Positions 18,783-28,279 of a DNA stretch of 54,013 bases are shown here, one piece after another. How positions within the stretch are numbered: position 1 is the first letter of the stretch; every line of letters starts with the position of its first letter. Source of the stretch: Mycobacterium genavense ATCC 51234 (GTDB taxonomy: Bacteria > Actinomycetota > Actinomycetes > Mycobacteriales > Mycobacteriaceae); contig NZ_JAGZ01000019.1 of NCBI RefSeq assembly GCF_000526915.1, positions 1 to 54,013 on the forward strand. Direction: 5' to 3'. A program made the position numbers and the translations under genes. The notes under the pieces were generated by a model. It was not told the origin of the DNA. It saw only the letters and a program-made list of their open reading frames with translations, and made no database searches.

Positions 18783-19709
18783 TTAGGATTCCACGCGATC
18801 AACGACGAAGCGAACCTGGCAGCTTTTGTGAATATTACCGGGGCGGAAACCAGTGATTTCTGTATCCACAACACAAAAACCGAGACTGGTGAACAATGAA
18901 TGCCACTCGCTAACCCGTTTGAACTGGCAGCCGAAATTCATATCGACAAGGCCCTGAGCGACGGCGTTGCCGAAGAAATCGACAAGTACGAGCACCTGAA
19001 ATTGGTCATTTTCGGTCAATTTATTGAACTCGACTAACTCAGACTGCACCGCAGCAGCCCCGAGAGAGTCGGTGGGGACCGCGTACGTGTCCTCCTCGAT
19101 AATCAACCGTCGAGCAACACGCCGCAAATTAATCAACAGCGGAATCACATCGGTGGCATCAACATGATGGAGAACCGTTTTGACGATCGCGCTGTCGAAC
19201 ATGTCGTCCGCATACGGGACATCAACAGGCGAGGCCATCTGCCGAAACGGCAGAACGTCGGCGTCCGCGCCACGATAGTCCATGACGTCAGTGGTGTAGC
19301 AGTCGAAGCCGGCGCGGGCGATCAGCGCAGCTAAATGACCGCGGCCGGAGCCGAAGTCGAGTACGGTGCTGCCGCTAATGGCGTCGGCAAGATTGTTGAA
19401 GTCCTGTATCGGCTTCCGCTGCGACTTGTACGCCGAGTAGCCCACGGTGAACCATGAGCCGTTTCCTTCGGGGGTGAAGAATTGCTCGTGCACCTCTTCC
19501 GATGCTTGATACAGCTCCCCGCCATCACCAGCTGCCAGCAAAAACTTAAAAGCGTCTTCTAGAATCCCACTCACATCGCTGGCATAGTCAGGAAAATGAG
19601 ATTTGTAGCTCTTGTCCAACACCGACATCGTGAAATTCAGTGCCGACGTTCCCTGCTGCAAAGTCTCATGGATGAAATCGTATTGAGCTCGTTTGGTGGC
19701 TGTTGTCAC
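18783..19709 (-). CDS. SAM-dependent class I methyltransferase, function unknown
   Basis: 308 aa from GTG 19709 (VTTATKRAQYDFI), chosen because GAAAGGATCC lies just upstream. The SAM-binding motif I is VLDFGSGRGHLAALIA near residue 115, followed by an acidic YTTDVMD and DDMFDSAIVKTVLHHVD (motif II/III). Beyond the Rossmann core no substrate domain is recognised. Base composition is lower in GC than neighbouring genes, which hints at horizontal acquisition. No operon partner is apparent, and it converges tightly on the monooxygenase remnant. Confidence 0.75.
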   Translation of the reverse strand: MTTATKRAQYDFIHETLQQGTSALNFTMSVLDKSYKSHFPDYASDVSGILEDAFKFLLAAGDGGELYQASEEVHEQFFTPEGNGSWFTVGYSAYKSQRKPIQDFNNLADAISGSTVLDFGSGRGHLAALIARAGFDCYTTDVMDYRGADADVLPFRQMASPVDVPYADDMFDSAIVKTVLHHVDATDVIPLLINLRRVARRLIIEEDTYAVPTDSLGAAAVQSELVEFNKLTENDQFQVLVLVDFFGNAVAQGLVDMNFGCQFKRVSEWHSLFTSLGFCVVDTEITGFRPGNIHKSCQVRFVVDRVES

Positions 19710-20076
19710 CAAGGATCCTTTCGTCGCCCATACTGCAAATGCCTGACGCAGCGTCGTTGGGTAGCGGCAGGCGGAGGCCCAGCAGTGGATTGAACGACAT
19801 GATATCAGGGCAATGCAAATAGAAGCCGCCCGGCTAAAACTAGTTAAATTTTCTTGATCCGCCTTTACAAATGTGCCACGCGCGCGTATTGGCAACGATG
19901 GCCTGCCCGCATGTCTTTTATGCACACTCGTCAGCAGATCCTGTTTGACGTGCAGTTTTCGCCGCGAACTGCTCCGTTCGTGCCGGTTTGAACCTTGCCG
20001 AGCGCCGCCTGGAAGCAAACCGCGAACCTTGCAGGGCACGAGCGTGCGGTGACCGGTAACCGTAGGGTTGCGGATT
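19710..20076. other. Intergenic region, no feature recognised
   Basis: 367 bp between the divergent methyltransferase and HAD genes, partly AT-rich near 19800-19870. No convincing ORF, repeat or RNA is seen; it presumably holds both promoters. Confidence 0.5.
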
Positions 20077-20727
20077 ATGGCGGTGCTGCGTGGCAAGAGG
20101 ATCCTGTTCGACATCGACGGCACCTTGGTCGACTCCACCGCCACAGTCGAACGGTCCTGGGGTACCTGGGCCGACGAATACGACGTCGACTACGAACAGG
20201 TCCTCAAGGTCTGTCACGGCAGGCGAACCGAGGACACGGTCGCGCAATTCGTCGCACCACGGCAGCGCGTCGCGGCGACGGCTCGGCTACTTGCCTTGCA
20301 AGAGAGCGCCGATCTCGAAGGTGTCCTGGCGCTACCGGGGGCACGCCGATTGCTTGATGCCCTACCACGTACCCATTGGGCCGCGGTGACGTCCGGGCCG
20401 CGCTCGTTGATGGCTGCCCGGCTGGCGGCAGCGCGGCTTCCGGCTCCGGAGTTGCTGATCGGCGCAGAAGACGTCTCGACCGGCAAGCCAGACCCCGAGA
20501 GCTACCTCAAGGCGGCCGCCGCGCTGGGCTTCGAGGCACAGGACTGTCTGGTGGTCGAGGATGCGCCCGCGGGCGTCGGGGCCGGCCGAGCCGCCGGGGC
20601 GCAGGTACTAGCCGTCACGACCACCCACTCCGCGACCGAACTGTCGGACGCGCACGTCGTCGTGGCCGATTTATCCTGCGTCAGCGTCGAAGCCACCGGC
20701 GACGGCGTGGCCTTGCTGACCACCTAA
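20077..20727 (+). CDS. HAD-superfamily hydrolase (phosphatase, sugar-phosphatase type)
   Basis: 216 aa from ATG 20077 (MAVLRGKRILFDIDGTLVDST). Motif I is DIDGTLVDS with the nucleophile and acid/base aspartates. Motif II is TSGPRSL, motif III the Lys in GKPDPESYLKAAAALG, and motif IV VVEDAPAGVGAGRAAGA. This is the classic HAD subfamily I layout with an alpha-helical cap between motifs I and II. Probable small-molecule phosphatase, similar to glycerol- or sugar-phosphate phosphatases. Substrate not predictable; gene intact. Confidence 0.85.
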   Translation: MAVLRGKRILFDIDGTLVDSTATVERSWGTWADEYDVDYEQVLKVCHGRRTEDTVAQFVAPRQRVAATARLLALQESADLEGVLALPGARRLLDALPRTHWAAVTSGPRSLMAARLAAARLPAPELLIGAEDVSTGKPDPESYLKAAAALGFEAQDCLVVEDAPAGVGAGRAAGAQVLAVTTTHSATELSDAHVVVADLSCVSVEATGDGVALLTT

Positions 20728-20750
20728 TCCAGTGGACAGCCCCGCAACGA

Positions 20751-22019
20751 TCAAGCGGCGGTGAGATGACGTGCGGTCCCCAACGGTATGGAGACGGCGA
20801 GTTCGGTGCCGGGGGAGGTGGAACGCACGTCGAACTGTCCACCGGAGGCGAGTACCCGCGCGCGCATCGATGCCATTCCGATATGACCTTCCTCGGCCTT
20901 GCGCGCGATAGCCGCCTCGGAGATGCCCACTCCGTCGTCGGCGACACGCAGCCAGGCCAACCCTTCGCGGTATTGCAACTCGATCCAAATATTGTGTGCC
21001 CGGGCATGTTTGATGACGTTCGTCGACGCTTCGCGCACAGTGTTGTACAGCACGTCGTCGGCCTCGGTGCGCAGGCCGTCGGGCCAACTGGCCGCGTCGA
21101 AATCGACGGTGAGTCCGGCGCGCGAACCAAGGCTTTCGGCGAGAGCGGAGACCGCCGACTTCAATCCCATCCGCACCAGCACGTCTGGATGCAGTTCACG
21201 GACGACGTCGCGCAGCAGCCCCGAACACTCGGCGAGCGCGGACGCGACACGGTCGGCGGCATCGGCTGAGCCGGCTTGCACATCCTCCATGTCTTGGCGT
21301 GCAACCAAGATGTACTGAAGAGCCCCATCGTGTAGACGTTCCGAAATCGCTTGCCGCTCATGCCGTTCCACTGCCAGCAACTCTTCCAGCAGGTGGCTTC
21401 GCTGCCGCGCCAAGTCGGCGATCATTTCCAGCCTGGACCGCTGGAGGAAGGACAGGGCAACCGACCCGCCGGCAAGTGCTGCCAAGACGAATGCGCTCAG
21501 CAGGATCGACGCCCACGGCTCCTGGTCGGCCGATCTGGTGATCGAGCAGGTCAGAACGAACACGGATATGGTCGGGTTCGCCACCGCCGCACTGATCTTG
21601 GGATCCAGCTGCGCGCCCGCGATCAACGGGATCAGGAAGAAACCAATCCGCATCACATCCGACGTCCAGTCCTGCGGGGAGGTCACACCGGCGAGTATCG
21701 ACAGGACCGAAACCATCATCACGTCGGCGGTCAGCATGAGCAGCGGCACCAGCGTCGTGGTGGATGTCGTCGTGGGCGACCCACGGCGCAGCGTCAACGC
21801 ACTCCAGCAGCCGAGGATGACCATGTACACCAGCGGGATGGTCGCGCAGACCCACTCGTAATGGTCCGGCGGGTCCAGCACCAACGTCGCTACGACCAAG
21901 ACGATCAACACCGAGCGCAATCCAAACTGCAGCAGGGTGCCTTGCCACATCGTCCGGCGGACGTCGGGTACCACCTGTTGCGCTCGCAGGTCGACCACAC
22001 GCTGAGGATCTCCGGGCAT
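20751..22019 (-). CDS. Orphan sensor histidine kinase (NarL-type, HisKA_3)
   Basis: 422 aa from ATG 22019 (MPGDPQRVVDLRAQQ). The N-terminal half has about five or six membrane helices (for example LRSVLIVLVVATLVL and AIPLVYMVILGCWSAL). The dimerisation/phospho-acceptor box is ERHERQAISERLHDGALQYIL, where the His of LHDG is the likely phosphorylated residue. The C-terminal HATPase_c domain shows NTVREASTNVIKHARA (N box), VADDGVGIS (G1) and HIGMASMRARV (G2). No response regulator lies nearby. It is a membrane sensor whose signal is unknown and it converges on the HAD gene. Confidence 0.85.
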   Translation of the reverse strand: MPGDPQRVVDLRAQQVVPDVRRTMWQGTLLQFGLRSVLIVLVVATLVLDPPDHYEWVCATIPLVYMVILGCWSALTLRRGSPTTTSTTTLVPLLMLTADVMMVSVLSILAGVTSPQDWTSDVMRIGFFLIPLIAGAQLDPKISAAVANPTISVFVLTCSITRSADQEPWASILLSAFVLAALAGGSVALSFLQRSRLEMIADLARQRSHLLEELLAVERHERQAISERLHDGALQYILVARQDMEDVQAGSADAADRVASALAECSGLLRDVVRELHPDVLVRMGLKSAVSALAESLGSRAGLTVDFDAASWPDGLRTEADDVLYNTVREASTNVIKHARAHNIWIELQYREGLAWLRVADDGVGISEAAIARKAEEGHIGMASMRARVLASGGQFDVRSTSPGTELAVSIPLGTARHLTAA

Positions 22020-22146
22020 TAGCGGCTCCTGTCGTATCGCAATGGCGAGATCATAGCCACCGATTTCCGGCAAGAATGCGTGCTGCGGCAAACAAATTAG
22101 ACGTGGCCCACGAGAACGCCAGCCCGGCTCCGTACGGGCCGGAAGG

Positions 22147-22368
22147 CTAAGGTCGCGCGGGTGCGGCCGCACTTCCACGCATGCAGTCCTGAAACTCAGG
22201 ACTGCCCGGGGCGAAGTCGAAGCCACAGTTGCACTCATGAGTTTGCTGGGGGTTGGCCAGCGAATCGCAATAGGGAGTGCCTGCCGAGGCCGGCGATGCG
22301 GACACAACCCCGGCGGCCAAGACCGCCAATGCGGCGCAGGCGGTGGCCGTCAATACTCGCGCCTTCAC
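22147..22368 (-). CDS. Small secreted Cys-containing protein
   Basis: 73 aa from GTG 22368, with GAGGAATCC upstream as ribosome site. A Sec signal peptide is clear: KARVLTATACAALAVLAAGV, cleaved near ASPASAG. The mature part is about 43 residues with four cysteines (CDSL, CNCG, DCMRG), so two disulfides are likely. Similar small exported proteins are common in mycobacteria, without known function. Confidence 0.75.
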   Translation of the reverse strand: MKARVLTATACAALAVLAAGVVSASPASAGTPYCDSLANPQQTHECNCGFDFAPGSPEFQDCMRGSAAAPARP

Positions 22369-22539
22369 GTTGGGATTCCTCTGCTCTGAAGACGACGGTA
22401 CTGCCGCCCTTGGTTCCGGCGGTGACAACGATTGTCGCACCGCGCTAGCCAAATAGTAGGGATCTTGTGGCTCGTTCGCGATTCGAATTGCGTCCCGGTC
22501 AAAAGCGTTGCCCCCGCCGGCGCGCGTTCTCGTCGGCAG

Positions 22540-23084
22540 GTGGCCACTTTTACTCCCGTGCGTGCGGGGCTTGCGGCGGTACTGGCGATGACGGCGTGCG
22601 CGACGGCACCCGTCGGCGCCGCGGACCCGACGACCCAACAGTCGCCGTTCCCGACCGGAAAATCCGGTACGACGATCCATGTCACGGAGTACAGCACCGC
22701 GACCGCCGACGTCACGCTCAACAACGTGGCCTGGGTGTCGTCCGGCTGCACCAGCAGCGGGGGAGGCTGCAACGTCATCGAGCTCACCATCGTCGGCAAG
22801 TCCGACGCGCCATTCAGCTACAGCGGCGCACCATCACCGCCGCGTCTTCCCCGTGGCGGCAGGACCCGTACCGGGACGTCCAAGGCGGCTCGTCCGTGGT
22901 CGATTACTAGACGATCGGCAAGACGCCGCCGCTGCGCTCGGGCGCCGTCGCCAACGGCCAAACCGCGCATGGATTCATCGCCTACGACGGCAACGTGAAA
23001 CAGGGCGATTTTTATGTCGAGTTCAACGATCCCAATGCCCCGGCGGCACCCACCCCGTTGGCGGGCTGGAAGGTTCACAGCTAG
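22540..23084 (+). pseudogene. Exported protein / possible lipoprotein, frameshift plus stop
   Basis: Probable start GTG 22540 (VATFTPVRAGLAAVLAMTACATAP), giving a signal peptide with a near-lipobox MTAC. The mature region (TTIHVTEYSTATADVTLNNVAWV) resembles a secreted beta-sandwich. Frame is lost near 22827 (FSYSG then RTITAASSPW in another frame, one base missing). A TAG near 22909 follows SSVVDY. The correct frame then continues TIGKTPPLRSGAVANGQTAHG to the end at 23084. A relation to the MPT63/DUF1942 immunoglobulin-like antigens is possible but uncertain. Confidence 0.65.
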
Positions 23085-23150
23085 CGCAAGCAGCGACGCC
23101 AAATTCCGAACGCATTGACGAAAGGTCATGCGGGTTGACGATATTCGTCT

Positions 23151-23420
23151 TCAGGTGTGTGGCCAGAAGCGGTACACCACCAGCACCGGCACGATCACCC
23201 AGGGCAGGTTGAGCGGTAGGTAGGTCGCCAGGTGCGGGGGACTGTCAGGCCCGAGAAGGGTCTGCATGAAGTAGAAGCACATGTTCACCACCGCGCTGAC
23301 GACGTAGGCCATGGCCAATCCGGGCAGCCAGGGCCACGATTTGAGCTTCCAGACGCCGACGGTGAGCACAACGAGCAGCGGGAGCTGCACGAAACCGTCT
23401 TGCTGCCAGATCGCGTGCAT
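23151..23420 (-). CDS. Small membrane protein, possibly N-terminally truncated
   Basis: From ATG 23420 (MHAIWQQDGFVQLP) the 89-aa product has three hydrophobic helices: LLVVLTVGVWKL, WLPGLAMAYVVSAVV, and LPWVIVPVLVVYRF near the C terminus. The frame is open upstream to 23567 and the preceding residues DLRRHPWVAGHPHKV look coding, so the native gene may have been longer. The divergent DUF4389 gene starts at 23516, which limits that. Function unknown. Confidence 0.5.
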   Translation of the reverse strand: MHAIWQQDGFVQLPLLVVLTVGVWKLKSWPWLPGLAMAYVVSAVVNMCFYFMQTLLGPDSPPHLATYLPLNLPWVIVPVLVVYRFWPHT

Positions 23421-23515
23421 ACCTGGATCTTGACGCACTTTGTGCGGATGACCAGCCACCCACGGATGGCGGCGCAGATCGACCGCGGGCTGGCGGCCGC
23501 AAGTCCGATGAGGCG

Positions 23516-24154
23516 ATGCGCACCGTGACCGAAACCCGGGTCGTCGAGATCCATCCAACACGTGCACCGGTCGAAAGTGTCTGCGTACGCGGCGATTTCG
23601 ACTACCCGTCCCGCTGGTTATGGCTCGTCAAATGGTGCGTGCTGGCGGTGCCGCACTATCCCATCCTGATTCTGCTGTATCTGGTGTATCCGATCCTGAC
23701 GATCGCGGCCGGTTTCGCGATCCTGTGCACCGGACGCTATCCACGCCCGATCTTCGACTTCAATGTCGGCGTGCTGCGGTGGTCGTGGCGAGTGATGAGC
23801 TACCGGTTTCCGATGAACAGCACCGACAAATATCCACCATTCACCCTGGCGGCCCGGCCCGACTATCCAGGCGAGCTCGAGGTCGAATACCCCGAGCACC
23901 TGACGAATTGGGCCGTCCTGGTGAAGACGTGGCTATTGGGGGCCCCGCAGGTGTTGCTGTGCTGGGCGATGGAGCCGCTGCTGCAGCTGCTCTGCGTGAT
24001 CTCGGCGGTGGCGTTGTTGTGCACCGGGACGATCCCGCGAGGCATCTTCGATCTGCTGATGGGCATTGTGCGATGGCGCTACCGGGTGGCGGTGTATGTA
24101 TCGTTGATGCGTGACGAGTATCCGCCTTTTCGAATGGACCTAGGTAGCCGCTGA
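23516..24154 (+). CDS. DUF4389 membrane protein
   Basis: 212 aa, intact, made of two repeated units. Each has an aromatic/Pro-rich membrane pair and the signature [FL]CTG..PR.IFD....VLRW..RV. The first reads ILCTGRYPRPIFDFNVGVLRW and the second LLCTGTIPRGIFDLLMGIVRW. Each ends with a Y-P-P-F element (KYPPFTL, EYPPFRM). DUF4389 proteins are actinobacterial inner-membrane proteins of unknown role. The methyltransferase that follows is only 14 bp away and is probably co-transcribed. Confidence 0.85.
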   Translation: MRTVTETRVVEIHPTRAPVESVCVRGDFDYPSRWLWLVKWCVLAVPHYPILILLYLVYPILTIAAGFAILCTGRYPRPIFDFNVGVLRWSWRVMSYRFPMNSTDKYPPFTLAARPDYPGELEVEYPEHLTNWAVLVKTWLLGAPQVLLCWAMEPLLQLLCVISAVALLCTGTIPRGIFDLLMGIVRWRYRVAVYVSLMRDEYPPFRMDLGSR

Positions 24155-24168
24155 CGCCCGGAAATCCG

Positions 24169-24774
24169 TTGTTTCCCTACATATACCGGTTCGGCCAGCC
24201 GATCTTCGATCGCGTCTTCTACAACCGGTATCGCCGCGACGCGATCGCGCACGCGACCGGACGGTTGCTGATGGTGGGCCTGGGACCAGGTACCGACATG
24301 AAGTTCGTCCCGCCCGCGGTCACCGCGATCTCGGCCGTCGAGCCGGTGGCCGCGTTCCGCCAGATGGCGTCTCGTCTCGCGGCGCGCCAGGGGATCACGG
24401 CCGACATCGTCGATGGGACCGGCGAGTCGATTCCGTTCGGCGACAACAGTTTCGATTCGGTTCATATCGGGTTGGTGTTGTGCTCGGTCGACGACGTCGC
24501 CGCGACGCTGGCCGAGATCCGCCGGGTGCTGGTGCCGGGTGGCCGGCTGGTCGTGCTCGAGCACGTGCGCGGAGAGGGCGCGACGGGCCGGTGCCAGGAC
24601 CTGGTCGCCAAGCCGTGGTCCTGGTTGGCCGCGGGGTGCCAACCGAACCGGCGAACCATCGACTCGATTGCGGCCGCCGGATTTGATACCGCGAACCTGC
24701 GCAGCATCCCACGCACCCCGGTGCCGTTTCAGTGCAAGCCTCATCTGCAGGGGTTCGCCACGCTCACCGAATAG
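24169..24774 (+). CDS. SAM-dependent methyltransferase (UbiE/Methyltransf_11 type)
   Basis: About 201 aa. The start is unclear: TTG 24169 (MFPYIYRFG) is used here, while the in-frame CTG just after the previous stop (LTPGNPLFPYIY) may be a mutated or alternative start. Motif I is LLMVGLGPGTDMKFVPP, the acidic loop AVEPVAAF, and the later block FDSVHIGLVLCSVDD then LVPGGRLVVLEHVRGEG is typical of Methyltransf_11. It probably methylates a lipid or quinone-like small molecule. It converges on the permease gene, 3 bp away. Confidence 0.75.
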   Translation: MFPYIYRFGQPIFDRVFYNRYRRDAIAHATGRLLMVGLGPGTDMKFVPPAVTAISAVEPVAAFRQMASRLAARQGITADIVDGTGESIPFGDNSFDSVHIGLVLCSVDDVAATLAEIRRVLVPGGRLVVLEHVRGEGATGRCQDLVAKPWSWLAAGCQPNRRTIDSIAAAGFDTANLRSIPRTPVPFQCKPHLQGFATLTE

Positions 24775-24777
24775 CAC

Positions 24778-27296
24778 TCACTCGACGCCGATCGCTTCGA
24801 TGATGTTCAATCGGGCGGCGCGCCGGGCCGGTGGCACCGAGCCGAGCAGACTGATGGCCAGCGCGCCGAGCGTGAAGGCCAGCGCCATCCAATTGGGATG
24901 GAAGGTGACGTGGAAATTCATCATGTCGCCGCTGACCAGGCTGAACAACCACTGGTCCGCGCACCCGAAGGCCAGTCCCAAAATTCCTCCCACACAACCG
25001 ATTCCGACTGCCTCGACCAACACCATCCGCAGCGTGAACCGGCGGCTGGAGCCCATCGCCCGCAGTACCCCGATTTCGCGGCGCCGCTCCAGCACGGACA
25101 ATGTCAGGGTGTTGAGCAACGCGACCGCGGCCACCAGCACGACGATGATCCAGACGGCGTTGGCGATGAACATGCTCTGATGCATCGGCGCTTCGAGTCC
25201 CGCCAGCTTGGCGCCGCCGTCATAGACATAGTTCGGTGCGGGCACCGCCGCACGGATATCGGTCAGCAGGCGATGGGAATCCACGTCCGGGGCCGCAGCG
25301 ATCTGCAGCGTCGTCGCGACCGGGCGGTCAAACCAGTCCCGCATTTGACCCAGGCTCAAACCCAGGGTGCCGATGACCGTCGAGAAATAGGGCACCAGCG
25401 CCAGCACCGTCGCCTGCCGCACCCCGTGCGGTGTTTGCATGGGGAGCGGGTCGCCGACCCGAACGTGCAGGGTATTACCCAGATTCTGCGAGAGCACGAC
25501 CCCGCGACCGGCCAGCACGTCGTCGCGCACCTGTCGGTCGAGCGCGCGGAACAGCGGGTCGGCGGTTCCGGCCGAGAAGCCGTCGAGCATCACCCGCGTA
25601 CCCCCGACCTCGGCGAACCCGTACGCGCCCTCGGTGACATGAGCCACGCCCGGCACGGCCGCCAGTTTGCCGGAAAGTCCTTGCGGCAGCGCATCAGTGG
25701 GGTAGGTGTCCGGAGAATTCGCGCTCACCCACACCGGGGTGTCGGTCACCGGGGCGAAAATGCCTCGCGCCGAACGAATCATGTCGTTCTTCGTGCCGGT
25801 GATCGTGACGGTCGTGATGACCGCGATGACCACCGTCATCACCGTCGCCCACACCTGCCGCAGCGCACGCTCGATGGTCGCGGCGGCAATGGCGCCGACG
25901 GTGCCGAATATTCGAGACGTTGCGGCCGCGGCGGTGACGATGGGCATCGTGAGCGCGAAACCGAGCGCGATCTCCACGGAGAACACGGCCGACATCGCGA
26001 CGAACGCCAGCACGCCGCGCTGGGTGATCACGACCGCGATCGACGCGGTGAAAACCATCACCGCTCCGATGCCGCAGACCATCCGCAGCCAGTGCGGCAC
26101 CCGGTCGGCGGCCGATACTACGACGGGTGCCAACGCCTCGATGGGTGCGACCTTGTACACCTGGCGGGCGGCCATCGCGGAGGCCATCGCGCTGGTGAGC
26201 GCGGTCGTCACGATGGCGACCGGGATCGCATAGCCGGCAGCCAGTATTCGATGCGGGCTTCGAGGCCATGCGTCATCGCCGGCGGCAATCGGCCAATCGC
26301 GATGCGTCCCATCCCGATTCCGATCGCCGACCCGATCGCGCCGCCGATCGTCCCGAGGATCGCCGCTTCGGCCAGCATGTCGCGGACGATCAAGGCACGC
26401 CGGCCACCGAGCGCACGCAGCAGCGAGATGACCGGCCGACGCTGGGTGATGGCCATGGTCATCGTGGTGTAGATCAAGAAGGCGCCGACCATCAGCGCCA
26501 CCATCGCACCCATCAGGGCCATGTAGTTCATCAGCTTGACACCGTCGTCGGCCCGGGTAGCCCGCATACTCGGGTCGGCGACGATGGCTCGTCCGTTCAC
26601 CGCTGCGCTGACCGCGGAGCGCACCTGGCCCAGGTCCGCACCCGGCTTGATCGTGATCAGGATCGACTCGAGCTGACCCTGACGCCCGGTGACGCTCTGC
26701 GCCAACGCAAGTGGCGCCAGGACGTAATGCCCGCCGTTGAGTGCGGCAACCTCTTTGCCGGCGAGCACCTCGGTCACCGTCACCGAACCCGAACCGAGCT
26801 ACAACGTCTGGCCTTTGGCGCGACCGACCGCCGGGCCGACGCGAACTCCGTTCGCGGGTCCGGGTGGGTTCGCCGCCGACTGTTGTGGCGCAGCAGTTTT
26901 CAACGCGTCTTTGAGCGCACCGCCCAACGCCGCGAGGCGATCGTCGGCGCCGAACAGCAGCACCGGTCCCGACGAGGTGGACACCGTCGTCCGGATCATG
27001 GGCGCCGCGGTAGCCACCCCGGGGACCGCGGCCACGTCGGCGGCGATACCGTCGGGAAATCCCGCGTCGGTGATCCCGGAAACCTCCAGCGCGGCGATGC
27101 CGGCGATTCCGTCGCTGAGCCGATTGACCGATCCGGTGATCGACTCGAAGATTCCGAACACGGCCACCAAATCCATTGCGGAGACCGCTATTACGGCGAT
27201 CGAGGCGACGGTCCGTCGCCGGTGCACGGCAAGCTCGCGCAGGCTGCAGACGCGCAGCCGGCTGGCGGTGGCGGTGATCGCCGGACCCGCTCTCAC
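24778..27296 (-). pseudogene. ABC exporter permease (FtsX/MacB type, two repeats), disrupted
   Basis: Repaired length about 838 aa, starting GTG 27296 and overlapping the ATPase stop as GTGA. It has the FtsX-like architecture of two four-helix permease modules with extracytoplasmic domains. The last helices are TLTLSVLERRREIGVLRAMG and GILGLAFGC. Two lesions are seen. A TAG at about 26797-26799 (GRAKGQTL-stop-LGSGSVTVTEVL) was probably CAG. One base is missing near 26240 (RIEYWLPG then YAIPVAIV). In mycobacteria such systems export lipids or peptides. Without the permease the ATPase has no partner here. Confidence 0.85.
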
Positions 27297-28036
27297 ACCA
27301 GGACCGCCGATCGTTCGTTGGACACGATCCGCCCGTCCTGCAGCATGATGACCCGGTCGGTTGCCTGGGCGGCTTCGGGGTTGTGCGTCACCATCACCAC
27401 CAGCCGGCCGCGCCCGGCCTCGTGCGCGACGTCGCCGAGCAGCGTCAATATCGAAGCGCCGGTTGCGGTGTCGAGGTTTCCGGTGGGTTCGTCGGCCAGG
27501 ATCAACGGCGGGTCCATCATCAATGCCCGGGCCACCGCGACGCGCTGCATCTGACCACCGGACAGCTCGGCCGGCCGGTGCTCGGTCCGGTGGCCCAGGC
27601 CCACACGTTCCAGCAGCCGCATCGCATCCGGTTTGGCCTTGCCCAGCCGCACGCCGTCGAGCAGCTTGGGGACCGCGACGTTCTCCCAGGCCGACAGCGT
27701 CGGCAAGAGGTTGAAGAACTGGAAGATGAAGCCGACGCGATGATGGCGAAACCGCGATTGCTGGTGGTCGTTGAGGCGGCCGATCTCGTCGCCGTCGAAT
27801 TCGATGGACCCGGAATCGGGAGAGTCCAATGCACCGAGCAAATGCAGCAGCGTGCTCTTGCCGGCGCCGGACGGCCCGACCATCGAGACGAACTGCCCGC
27901 CCTCGAGCCGCAGGCTGATCTCGTCGAGGGCGCGTACGGTTTGTCCGCCGATTCGGTATTCGCGTACCACATCACGCAGTTCGATGGTCAGCAATTTGTG
28001 CTTGGGACCGGTGCAGGTGTCGATTCGTCTGAACAT
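27293..28036 (-). CDS. ABC transporter ATP-binding protein (MacB/LolD type)
   Basis: 247 aa from ATG 28036 (MFRRIDTCTG) with GGAGGATC directly upstream. Walker A GPSGAGKST, Q-loop FIFQFFNLLPTLSAWENV, signature LSGGQMQRVAVARAL, Walker B LILADEPT and the H-loop VMVTHN are all present. It energises export through the neighbouring FtsX-like permease, which is broken. First gene of a two-gene operon with a 4-bp overlap. Confidence 0.9.
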   Translation of the reverse strand: MFRRIDTCTGPKHKLLTIELRDVVREYRIGGQTVRALDEISLRLEGGQFVSMVGPSGAGKSTLLHLLGALDSPDSGSIEFDGDEIGRLNDHQQSRFRHHRVGFIFQFFNLLPTLSAWENVAVPKLLDGVRLGKAKPDAMRLLERVGLGHRTEHRPAELSGGQMQRVAVARALMMDPPLILADEPTGNLDTATGASILTLLGDVAHEAGRGRLVVMVTHNPEAAQATDRVIMLQDGRIVSNERSAVLV

Positions 28037-28228
28037 GATCCTCCTGCGGCTAATCAACGCGCGCGTCTGCCGCTACCCGCACGGCGCCCGGGGCGCTGGT
28101 ACCCGGTTAACGGGACCGAACCGTGATCGGTTCATCCAGGGTTTCGGCGGAATACCGTGGCGGTATGTCATCGAGAATTAACCAAGAGCGTTTGCTAGCG
28201 GTGTAGCCGCGCCATTTTGAGCTACCTA

Positions 28229-28242
28229 AACTCCTAGGAGTT
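28229..28242. promoter_or_regulatory. 14-bp perfect palindrome between divergent ABC exporter and WS/DGAT genes
   Basis: AACTCCTAGGAGTT at 28229-28242 is a perfect palindrome, 38 bp upstream of ATG 28280 and about 190 bp from the ATPase start. No palindrome of this length is expected by chance in so short a spacer, so a dimeric regulator is a fair guess. Which one is unknown. Confidence 0.5.
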
Positions 28243-28279
28243 CGGGGGGTATGCCTAACCACTAGTCGGGCAGGCGGCT

